From assembly GCF_947507565.1 (NCBI RefSeq), contig NC_089181.1:1358536-1422535 (forward strand): a stretch of DNA of 64,000 bases, read 5' to 3'. The position numbers were made by a program, and so were the translations under genes. Shown here piece after piece: positions 43,712 to 53,524 of the stretch. The stretch comes from Oscarella lobularis (lineage: Eukaryota; Porifera; Homoscleromorpha; Homosclerophorida; Oscarellidae). Position 1 is the stretch's first letter. Each line of letters starts with the position of its first letter. The notes beneath the pieces were generated by a model that saw only the letters and a program-made list of their open reading frames with translations, had not been told where the DNA came from and searched no databases.

Positions 43712-45688
43712 ATGGCGGTCCATTCGAACCTTCGCGTTCTTCTTGAGGAGAAGTTTGGCCATCGCTCCTTCCGCCCAGGACAGTTGGAAGCAATCACGGG
43801 AATTCTCTCCGGTCGCGATGTCATCGTCAGACTGACCACTAGTGGAGGAAAAACGATCTGCTTCCAACTTGCCGCACTGACAATGGACGAACGCGTTTGC
43901 TGTATATTGATTAGTCCTCTTTGCTCCCTAATGAATGACCAGGTGCATACTGTCTATTCATACGTTTTGGTAAGCATGTCAATGATACAGTACCGTTTAA
44001 GGTTGCAAGACTTCACAATCGAAGGATTTCCGCAACGAAGGCCAGCGCAAAGATGACACAGGACGAAATGTTGCTGTGTCTAAAAAAAATCGTTTTGGTA
44101 AATTTCAAAAACCTCTAATAATTTCAATTTTTAATCCCTGACTGCAGTTTATATGTCACCGGAGAATGCTCTCAGTGATGCATGGAGGAAGGCCTTTAGA
44201 TTGCCTGTTGCTAGACATGCCGTGGGTCTCCTGGCCATCGACGAAGCCCATTGTATTTGTGACTGGTACGTACGAAAATGAAGACGATGATGATATAAAG
44301 CGGCGTTAATGTGTAGGGGAAAGGAATTTCGTCAGGACTTTTCACGTCTGGGAACACTACGGAGTTTTTTTGATTGCCCTGTCATTGCCTTAACCGCCAC
44401 TTCTCCATTGTCAGTGACAGAAGAAATAGAAAAGAGCCTTCATATGTTGAACACATTGAGAATCAAATATCCCCTCGACAGAAAAAATATTTACATACTG
44501 ATTGATACATATAAAACAGTAGAGGTGAGTACCGCCTCGAAATCATTTAATTTATGCATCAGTTTGCCTTTACAGAGTTTGGCAATGTGTCTCGAAGACT
44601 TGCTGAGAGATGGCGGAACTAAGACAATAGTTTACGTGCAGAAGAAAGCAATGGCTATCAAATTATGGTTGCTGCTTCATTCCCGTCACCATCTTGTTGC
44701 TGTCCATCATTCCAGCCTAACAGAAGAGACGAAGAGACGTGTGGAAAGAGATTTTCGACGTAATTTGTTGAATATTGTAATAGCCACAATTTGATTTGGC
44801 TTGGTAAGCATTTGATTGTGCTCGAAGCTTTATAGCAATTACATATTTTTTAATTATTAATATCAGGGAATCGACATACCTGATGTTAGAGTTGTGATTA
44901 CCGTGGGGCTCTCTCACAATGTTGAAGAGCTGTTTGAGGTACACCAGTTAGTTAATTGAAGGCTTTGATGAAATTGATTCTTTCCGTTAGCTGATTGGGC
45001 GAGCTGGTCGTGACGGGCAGCCAGCCACAGCAGCTATTCTCTATCACTCTAACGAACAAAAGAAGACCAAAATTGACCCTAATGTCGGTTTTATCCGCTA
45101 AAACCTGCGTTAGGAAGTGCCTGCTAGAGGCCCTCGACTCATCCACCTCAGGGGAGCTTTATACGACTTGCTGCTCTCGGTGTGCAAAATCAAGCAGTGA
45201 TCCAAACCAATTCTTGAAACCCATTACTGCAAAGCGTAAACATACTACGACAGTCAGGGGAAAATTCAAGTAGAAGACTGTAAGCCTCTACATTAGTCTT
45301 ACCTAATGAGTATTTACAGTACGGCCACGTTTCCTAGGTCTCAGCCGGCCAACGGGAGCTTCTTCTTGAAAGACTACAACAGTGGAGGGCTGCAGAGGTT
45401 GCCTTGGCGTCATTTCTGGGCTCACAGTGTGTCCTCACCAACAGAACAATCCGGGAAGTCGTGAAAAAGTGTGACATCATCCATGAAGTGCGGGACATCG
45501 AGCGGATAGCTACAGTTCAGCCCAAGTACATCGAGAGCGTCTTTCAAGTCATTCAGGCTTGCATAGGAGTCTCAGAAGTCCAAAAATCAGCCGGAAGTTG
45601 CAGAAAGCCAGGTAAAAGAGGCAGCTCAGATGACAGTCATACACTAAGCAAGAGAGAATGTCTACAGCAAGTGTCTAATATAGTATGA
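43712..45688 (+). pseudogene. RecQ-like helicase, second and decayed copy
   Basis: Exons with short introns show GHRSFRPGQLEAITGIL, motif I as RLTTSGGKTICF, ILISPLCSLMNDQV, VYMSPENALSDAW and motif II LAIDEAHCICDW. An intron falls at the same place as in the 31669 gene. Then come GTLRSFFDCPVIALTATSPL, TIVYVQKKAM, LLNIVIATI-stop-FGL, GIDIPDVRVVITVGLSHN and LIGRAGRDGQ. The C-terminal part (45347-45688) has AGQRELLLERLQQWRAAEVA. An in-frame TGA at 44792-44794 inside motif V and a stop/frame change near 45096 inactivate it. The order, the shared intron and the convergent DUF6589-like neighbour show it is a divergent relative of the element at 30142-37694. Confidence 0.8.
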
Positions 45689-45693
45689 CAATT

Positions 45694-47700
45694 CTACAGT
45701 TGCTGAGTTTCCACTTCCTCGTCCAGACACTCTACGAGATCCTTTCTTATGAACTTCGATAGCCACACATTTTCGATCTTTTCCAGACATTTTTCCCGAG
45801 GATCAACTGTTGGAGCGAATAACTTTCGACCCTCCTCGACTCCGCACATTCCACTCTCCAAAATGACTTTGGACATGGTCATAATGTCCTCATCTGCCGA
45901 AGGTGTTGAATGAATCGAGGAATTGAATGCCAATGACGTTTCTGCATTCATCTTCTCCAATGAATCTCTCAGAAATAGCACCGTCTGCGACAATATCTTC
46001 GCATGATTTGACGAAGCATTACTTGAGGATCCCATTGCATTTTTCAAATGACTAAGATAGAAAAATGAATCTACAGGCCAACATTTTATTGTTAATATTT
46101 TACAGATTGTAGTGCTCCATTTGCTGGTCGATTGGTTTGCCTCTGCCTTTGATTCCGCTTGTATTCACCGTTCCGTTGTGAATTGCGATGAAGGCCGTAC
46201 TCGATGACCAATCTGCTTGCAAATTGCACAGAAAATTGGCCGCCTCGGTAGCATAATTTCTTCGACCAGACCCAAGAAATAAGATGAGAGCATATTTCCA
46301 GGCTGCGATGATTTTTGGCCCATTTTCATCTCTAATGGAATGCCGGAGGTTCAAATAAAAAATCCCAAATGGAGAATACGTCCATGGAGAAGATAGAGGT
46401 GATCATCCTTCTCTGGGTCGATGGACGAATCGCATGGGAGTATGGTCTGGATTACTATCTCCTTAGCTTGGTGTCGCAGCCATTGCTGAAAATCTTCAGG
46501 TGACACTGATAGTTCTTCATCAGTTGACGAAATTTTGAAGTAAGACATAACTGCGGCTAAGGTGGGCCTGGAAAACGTGAGACAGAAATTCGTCTCCGTT
46601 GTTGAAAACTTTGACCCCTTTATCTGCATGCTTCCGGTTGACAACGTTTTTGAGATGGCAGAGCGATACCTTGTCGCGTTCAGATCCCCAAACTGAATTA
46701 AAAATGACGCGCGAGCACTACCATGCAAAATGGAAATCGCCTGAGAGACAGGAAAGGTAAGGAAAGTGTACGTGGAATTTCAAAAGAAAATTTTCTTACC
46801 AGGACATTCGCATGCCCAACTGAGTTGATGAAAGGGGTTGTCTTCACATATCTTCACCCTCTTCGCACTTCGAATGTTACTGCAGGTTTTTTGATCACCA
46901 ACGACAAGCTGTTATGTTTAGATTAAAAATCAAAAACAGAACTGTTATATTTCACCTGTGGAGACATGTCCGACTTCTGCATGTCACAACAAAATCTTTC
47001 AAGAATGGCAATATTATTGTCGGTTGAGGCTTCGTCGATGACAAGAATTTCCAAAGCTGCAACCTCTGATTTCATTCATGAGTGATTTTTACCATCGTGT
47101 TCTTTTAATTGAAAGCCTGACAGGGTCGAAAGTTGAGCAAGAGTAAACTCCATCACATAGTCGATGGCTTCTTCAAAAAGGGATTGATTTTCGACTGACG
47201 TGGGCATTAAATCATCGTAAGACAAAAGAGATCGAGATTTCTGCATAATATGAAAATTTTTTGATATAACTGGCTTTTTTGTGTATATTACTTGTGGAGT
47301 GGCGGACCAATTCGGTGGGAGATTCCTGATGCGTATTGCTAACCTGGTGGTAAGATTCTGCATGCTTGACTGAGATCCTAGAACGAATAACATTAAAAAT
47401 GGAACTGTAGAGAGGTTAGCACTGCTAATAATCACTGGTTCTTTCGTGATGCAAACTTCTGTAGATATTGAGATTGTCGTACACCCACAGAACTGGCTTA
47501 CTACGAACATCCCTTAGACGCTCAGGATCTGCTGCTACATCCTCTAGACGTCTCCAGGTTTGAGAGTATGACATGCAAATTCCCATGCGATTCAGATGGG
47601 TGATAACCTCTCTGCTGGTTCCCTTGGACACCAACATGAATGAAGTGAGCAGCTGAATGCCGCTTGCTCTCGTCTCGCGCTGCTTAAGAATGACGGACTC
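45694..47700 (-). pseudogene. DUF6589-like transposase-type gene, second copy
   Basis: Minus-strand exons: 47700-47425 with LVSKGTSREVITHLNRMGI, ICMSYSQTWRRLED and KPVLWVYDNLNIYRSL (acidic strand); about 47380-47300, QSSMQNLTTRLAIRIRN; about 47240-47090, LLSYDDLMPTSVE; and about 47055-46960, LEILVIDEASTDNNIAILE. Then VVGDQKTCSNIRSAKRVKI (compare GGDQLT in the first copy), 46728-46351 (FGDLNATRYRSAI), and 46340-46117 ending GIKGRGKPIDQQMEHYN (compare KNKPLDLHLEHLN). A final exon covers 46047-45694. The stop at 45694 is only 5 nt from the end of the convergent helicase gene. The Cys-rich N-terminal exon was not found. Several junctions look usable but the partner helicase is broken. Confidence 0.7.
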
Positions 47701-47899
47701 GGTAATAGCTGCTTTAAGACGAGCTGATGCATGGTTTCCCTTCTTTCGTCTTCGACCAGTTTGCGAAGAATGAATGTGAGGTGCGGGCTATGTCTTTCCT
47801 GAGCTGTCCAGATTTCTCTCAGAGAAAATTCGGACAAGACCTCGATATTCACCGGCCCAGTCAAGATAGAAGACTCTTCGCAATTCCTCAAAGCTTCGA

Positions 47900-48224
47900 G
47901 CTCTTTTACCAGTATGCGATTTTAGCTTACTAACTCGTCTTTGGCGAGTGCCGGAGTGTATTGCTCTTCGCTAACCCTATTGTTCCCCCACGTCGTAATG
48001 CGTGGGCGAATGGGCGTGGATGAGGCGGAACCGAACCAGACAAGGAACGGAGCATCCGGGACGCGAAAGAGGGGACCGAGGCTAGGCGTCAGACCTCTTT
48101 CGTCAGTAGTGTAGGTATATAGCGATGACGTCGACGAAACAGCAGCTGATTGCCCGCCACGACTGTCTGTCCCACTTTGCCACTTCGATGATGTGGAGCT
48201 AAGAGATAAAGTCATCTCAGTCAG
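47900..48224. other. Upstream flank of the second DUF6589-like gene
   Basis: No gene is recognised. A minus-strand frame (47922-48215) is open for 97 codons without cysteine pairs, so it does not supply the missing 8-Cys exon. No inverse match to the region left of 43712 was found, so TIRs are not identified. Confidence 0.4.
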
Positions 48225-48331
48225 CTAACAGCAAGTGTGATTATAATTATCACAGAAAGAAATGGCGCAACAACGCCCACAAAAAAAAAACAATGTCTTG
48301 CGCAACGGCGCAGAAAAAAGCGCAACGGCGC

Positions 48332-48978
48332 TTACTCGTCGCCCTTTTTGGCGCGTTTCGCGCCGCGCGAACGAATCTTCATGCGGGGAGGGGCAGCCCT
48401 TCCGGCGGCAGCGTGAGCGGCGGGGGTGTCCGTTCCCATCGGCGGGGTGTCCTTCGACGGCGGCTGTGACGACTTCCCCGCCGGAGGCGGGTTCGTTCCC
48501 ATCGTCGTCAACAGGGGGTCCTTCGTCGAGGTCTCCTCCTTCGCTGTCGGAGGCAGCGGCCGCGGTGGGGGTCCTTCTTGAGCCTCGGCGGCGGAGGGGG
48601 ATCCTTCTTGAGCCTCGGCGGCGGAGGGGGATCCTTCTTGAGCCTCGGCGGCGGAGGGGGATCCTTCTTGAGCCTCGGCGGCGGATGGGGAAGCGTCGTT
48701 GTCCGGCTTGAAAAAAGGAATCGCTTCCGGCTTCATTTCGTTCCTCGCTGCTTTCACGCACATTATGACGACCTAATGACGACTTAGTATTTAATTTTCT
48801 AAGGTCTTTCTTACTTACGAGGACCCAGGTTGGCTGAGTGAGCCCGATCTTTTCGCAGCTTCTAATATGATGGCGCGGTTGCCTTTCTTCGTAACTTTTG
48901 CGCCATCTATTGCCGAGATATATCTGAAGAAAGCCTCAAGTTCCGTTCTCGGCAGATCAAAAATGTTGATACTCATTG
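48332..48978 (-). CDS. Repeat protein ORF with decapeptide repeats, possible two-exon gene
   Basis: An upstream exon on the minus strand starts with ATG at about 48978 (MSINIFDLPRTELEAFFRYI, then GAKVTKKGNRAIILEAAKRS) and ends at a strong GTAAGTAAG donor near 48820. A second block (from 48763) begins MCVKAARNEMKPEAI and contains four copies of SPSAAEAQEG from a 30-bp DNA repeat (48567-48687). It then has Pro/Ser-rich sequence and a basic end RGAKRAKKGDE. All three frames are open across the DNA repeat, so the true frame is not certain, and the obvious acceptor for the second exon gives a stop. Low-complexity cargo of a mobile element or a recently arisen gene are both possible. Confidence 0.35.
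48567..48687. repeat. 30-bp tandem repeat, four copies
   Basis: Unit gagcctcggcggcggagggggatccttctt, with copies identical or nearly so. The last copy carries a small change (ggatggggaag). Length 30 keeps the frame. Confidence 0.9.
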
Positions 48979-49106
48979 CTCGACCTCTGGCGACTGTTAG
49001 ATTACAGCTTGATTGGGCAATCAGGAGACAATACCTCGCCGCCCCGGAGGCGTTGTCAGAGTATGGTGATTGGCCCAACGGCTTCATGTGAGGCACGTGC
49101 CGTCAG

Positions 49107-49391
49107 TTGGTAGACCCGGCGGTCGTGGACAGCTACCTGAAGGGAGAGATCGCGATGGGCAGAGTGGTGGGTCCCGTGCCGTTAGAGCACGCGCGCTGGA
49201 TGCGCATAAGCACGTTGGGGGTGATCCCAAAGCCTCACCAACCGGGACGGTGGCGGCTGATCGTGGACCTATCATCGCCCAAGGGAAGCAGCATCAACGA
49301 CGCGATTCGCACGGAATGGTGCTCGACGCGATACATCCGCGTCGAAGACGCCGTGCGCCGTTGCCTGCAGCTGATTGTGTCACTGTTTTAG
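49107..49391 (+). pseudogene. DIRS-type reverse transcriptase fragment
   Basis: The frame reads VDPAVVDSYLKGEIAMGRVV, then ISTLGVIPKPHQPGRWRLIV and DLSSPKGSSINDAIRTEWCS, the N-terminal fingers of a DIRS/related reverse transcriptase (G-V-I-P-K-x-x-x-PG-x-WRLI-x-DLS-x-P-x-G-x-S-x-N-D). The catalytic Y/F-x-DD region is missing because the frame ends with TAG at 49391. GC-rich, like the tyrosine recombinase piece at 12 kb and unlike its AT-rich neighbours. Confidence 0.75.
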
Positions 49392-50472
49392 AACGAGGCT
49401 TTTCATGACGTCTTTTGCCATAAAACGTCAATTCGAGGTTCACTACTTGTGGCAGCCACTGCAAAGCTCCCTGCAGCCTATCTTCATCATGGCGTCAGAT
49501 CAATATATCGACTATTGGAATTTGCTGGCTCACCAGGAGGATGGCACGCTTTCGAAATTGGGGACAGGCTCTATTCCAAACTAGATTATTTAACGGCCCA
49601 AAAAATGTCCGATGCGTGCAAGAACCAGAGGCGGAAGCAGTAAAAGGCCAAGAAATCAAAAGGAGCAAGTGAGAAGACGAGGGAAAAAACCCAATATATG
49701 GCAGAGAGTTGCGTCGTATCAGTCAGTCAGTTAGATTGTATTTATTATAAGGGGTTAGAAATCTTTTTTCAACTTCGCGTTATTTCACTGCCTTAGCTGT
49801 TTTTTTTGGGATTCCAAGCAGGCACTGACGACTTTTATTCCTTCTACCTTGGGTGGTTAGCGTTTGGGTTACACTTTGCATCCGCTATTATTCTGTTCGG
49901 TGAGCTCTAATGGTTCCTGGCTGTTGCCTAAGTTTCCATATAGTTGAGAGTCGTTTTCTGCTGTTTAATAAGCAAATGTATGAGCCATTAGCTAGAAAAG
50001 ACAAGAGTTTAGCGCTTTCTTTGCATATTGAAAGCGGAATTCTAAATTCTCAGGATCTCTGGCATTATTCTCTAGAGAACGCAGTAGGCCCGTAATCTTT
50101 GATAGAACGACGTCGCTGATCATTAGTCGATAGTAATCGACTTCGACAAAGGTAGTGAGAGTCCACAGAGCGAAAACGAGAACCGGCGAAGAACTCCGAA
50201 ACAATTCAGCAAAGATTTTCCGCGTTTTAATTAAATAATAAATTTATTACTATATATTTATTGCTTAGCTGACTTTCTTAATGCCAATGCCAAGATGGGC
50301 CTAGGCTGTCTTCATAAGATCAAAATTCGCAATGTACTGGTGTACTTGATTTGCCCTCTTCTGTATCTCTTTTCGCGGCAATGGTGCGTCTAAGAAGATA
50401 GCGCTAGCTTCATCGCGACGCGAAAAAAAGTCTGACACTGGCCTCAGCTAATTACTAATTACGTCATTAGCA
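49392..50472. other. Mostly unassigned AT-rich stretch
   Basis: A plus-strand frame 49449-49643 (KLPAAYLHHGVRSIYRLLEF) is open but unrecognised. The remainder has only short frames. Confidence 0.35.
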
Positions 50473-50825
50473 GGCCATGTGCAGAAGCGGATGGGCACCA
50501 GGCTTCGAAAGTGGAAGGGCGATACTCGCCGTAAGATCTTAGAGGATGGCGAAGGCGTGCCGGAGAAAGTCGTCTGACAGATACCATCATCGACGAGTAA
50601 TTATTGAAGTGAAAAGTATTGGTCTAATAATAATCTAATTGCGCTTACATCTTAAAAAAGTACTACGAAAGCGCCATAAGGAACAACATTGGTGACGTGG
50701 ACAGTATGGTCCGCGCCACCAAAGCCATCTTCTACCACTCCCGCCAGCTGCTCTTATCAGTACAATGTCGAATGCTGCCGAAAAGCGAAAAAAGCCAAAC
50801 CTTGTGCGCTGCCCCTCCATAATAA
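50473..50825 (+). pseudogene. Mutator-like transposase fragment, copy 3
   Basis: HVQKRMGTRLRKWKGDTRRK and, after stops and a frame change, KKYYESAIRNNIGDVDSMVR with ATKAIFYHS. These align by eye with the same region of the Mutator-like gene at 53.5-55.8 kb (KRMGSRLRRW; YYGNAIRRNIGDVDTMIRAT). The N-terminal half is missing. A possible acidic/Pro-rich N-terminal remnant lies at 51411-51600 but on the wrong side, so it is probably unrelated. Confidence 0.7.
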
Positions 50826-51959
50826 GGCATTTAAATAGTATATATTTTTAGTGTTCTTCATAATGTTCTATTTCTTTTAGCCGCTAGCGACTATCGTGTG
50901 TGTGTGACGACATAGACGACAGCGTCTGCAGTGACTACACTGTATCAACGGCATTCGCACATGACTATTGCTATTTCGTATGGGCCAAACGTGCAAACCA
51001 CGATAGCTAAATATAAATAAATTTTAGACAACTGAGAGAGCGGTACTCTCAGGGCTGATAAAGATTCTTTTGACGAGAGCGGTACACTCAGGGCTGATAA
51101 ACATTCTTTTGACGACGTAGATTCAGGCTACGGAAATTGTCTGACAAACTTTATTGAATTAAATTACGATCTCCTCGTCCTTCTCCTTCAACTAAAAAGT
51201 GATGACACGACAAAAGTAGTATTTATGAGTTTTCTTACGTCATCCTTTAACACTTTGATTTCTCCGTCCTTCTTCCCAAGTTCGCCGTCCTTCTCCTTCA
51301 ACTAAAAAGCGATTTGGCAAAAGTAGTATTTATGAGCGTCTTACGTCATCCTTTCAAATTGGGGCTTTTATTTATTAATTTTACTTTTCATTTATATATT
51401 TATAGTACATGTGAAGCGGGGAATAAATAAGACGCCGTCGTCGACGCCACAGCAGCCTTCGACGTCACCGACGCTACGGACGTCGACGCCACCGCAGCGG
51501 ACGAGAATGCCACCGCCGTCAACGTCGACGGCCGCCGTCGACGATACGTACGTCGTAGGCGATACCGACTCTGACGCCGACATTACGTTAAGTAAGGCAG
51601 TTTATTTTGTCTTGAATTTGAATCTTAAGTATTTCAACTTGATTTTGCCACGCATATACAAATTTTGTGCAATTATATCACAGTTTTAACAGGAGCTGCT
51701 TAGGATAGATAACCAAGACTTTACTCCAAAGACCATTACTGAAATAACGTTTTCGCTTTTAGCATTTACCTTTTAAGAAATGTGTAAAGCTTATATGGAT
51801 TTTATTGACTGTAATACTCCTCGTCACAGCTTTCTTCTGTTTATGTAAAATCTAAAAAAACATTAATTTCCCCAGGGTCCTTCTCTTTTTTGCGCGACGA
51901 AAATGTTGTCAAAACACGCTCCATGACATCGGAGGTCTGCTCCTCATGAGGCAATGCAG
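50826..51959. other. Unassigned, with a direct duplication near 51180-51350
   Basis: The segment around gtccttctccttcaactaaaaagcgat occurs twice (about 51178 and 51290), each followed by a stretch ending cttacgtcatcct. Another short direct repeat (gagcggtact/acctcagggctgataaa) is at 51040 and 51078. A plus-strand Thr/Pro-rich frame (51411-51600) has no domain. Confidence 0.5.
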
Positions 51960-52426
51960 AAAATTGTCCTTGACAAGCGCCTACTCAACGACGTCAAAAG
52001 ATCACAAAGTTTTGCCACACCGGATCCTTAGAAGATTACCACTCTCTGCTGACAAAGTAATGTCCAAAGCGAATACATTTTCGATATAATGGGATGGTTC
52101 CTCGGACGCAGCTAGCGATTCTTGACCATAATAACAACGTCGGGCGCCCGCAAACTGTTGACGACGACGGAGGGGAAAGATACAAGATCGTGTTCCCGAA
52201 AGCAACAAAGTGTTGGGTTGCCAAGCCAATTTATGAGCCCAAGAGTTATCTCTATCGACGAGAACTGTTATCTGAAATAATAGCCCTACGAGAGAAAAAA
52301 GCAACAAAATTGAATACTTACAAAGTGGAACCTTTGCCGGCACCCATTGCTTCAAGAATTACGTCTGTAAAAAGACCAGAAAAGAGCAAAATAATTAAGA
52401 AACGAATAAGTAGATTTAGCGCCTAA
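51960..52426 (+). pseudogene. Transposon-type gene, C-terminal fragment
   Basis: Reading through frame changes: LEDYHSLLTKYCPKRIHF, then YNGMVPRTQLAILDHNNNVG and ERYKIVFPKATKCWVAKPIY with YEPKSYLYRRELLSEI. The combination HS-x-x-x-x-x-PK-x-x-x-F, then GM-x-x-RT-x-LA-x-LDHN-x-N-x-x-R is one I associate with the C-terminus of uncharacterised, repeated invertebrate transposon genes. The last 110 codons are one clean frame from ATG 52094 to TAA 52426. No catalytic part is present. Confidence 0.5.
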
Positions 52427-53524
52427 ATGTATTTTTCATTCCTATTGAGGAATCTCCAGTCAGACAGGCCACAGAATGTTATCAAACAAATCTGACTCGC
52501 TAGAGGTCTTATTCAACCTCATCTATGTCTAAATCCATATTGTCATTAGCCCATTGAAAGCCAACGTATTGGCCGCTTTCTTCCGGAAGCTTCCTTCTCA
52601 TAACGACTGCAACACACGATGGAGGCAAATTCGGACTCCTCGTCCAAGTCGTTCGTGGAGACAATACGTAAACTGCCGATACGCAGTTAGCCTTAGTAGT
52701 GTAAGCAGAGTCAGTAGGGTTGACTAGTGTTACACCGCTGCATAGGTGTTAGACAAAGGCTCCGTAATGTTGCCTCTTCTGACGTCGTTCATGCTCACAA
52801 CAGCTGTTCTCAGAACGTCGACGTAGAGACAGACTACGCCGAAGTTTTCATGGTCTGTAATGCACTGCAGACAATACATCTTCCAGTCAAGTGCGTTTTC
52901 CTCTCGAAAACAACGGCACTATCGCTCAGACGGCATAATGTGGCACCGGTAGCAAGTGCACCACGCCCTACTCAAAAGACGATCGACCGTATCAATGTCG
53001 GTTACGCTACTGACGCTGCTCTGATCCTAACTAGAAAGAAGAAAATCCTCACTGTATAGAGGATCGGGTCTTTCATGCCGCGGTTCGAAGCTGAAAGGCT
53101 CAATTGACGACATTATTCGGCAGAATAGCGTGTGCACTAAGAACGACTGACGTCACTGCATAGTAGGGGGCGAGGCCCATCCTGACACCCTCTACTTCGA
53201 CAACTCGCTGCGCGCTCAAAAAAGGTACAAAAGCTGCTAATCGCCGTACAGAACGCTTTATTTTGATAAGATCTTTCAAGAGATGGAGGAAGTGGAACCC
53301 ATGAGACTTCCCCTTTAAGGGCAGAAAAGATTGTCTAGCAGTCAATGTATTTTCGGCAAAAAATTTGGCGTATGACCTCGGACTGACCTTCAGATCGTTT
53401 GCAATCCCCATTAGCCGCAGTGTTCTGCCCAGGATTTTACAGGAAGTGGTCGGAATGTTTCGGGACGCTTTGCGCGCCAAGAAATGTTTAGCCACGTCCC
53501 TTTTTTCTCTACCACGCCTTCATT
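52427..53524. other. Unassigned stretch
   Basis: Plus-strand frame 52727-53059 and minus-strand frame 53100-53495 are each open for more than 100 codons but show no recognisable domain. Confidence 0.35.

Noticed and set aside
48225-48761. Arg-rich frame with GSRRIPLRRR repeats and the opposite-strand frame with ILLEPRRRRG
   Set aside because: Shadow frames of the 30-bp repeat; the SPSAAEAQEG frame is preferred because it has an ATG with upstream exon context, though even that is uncertain.
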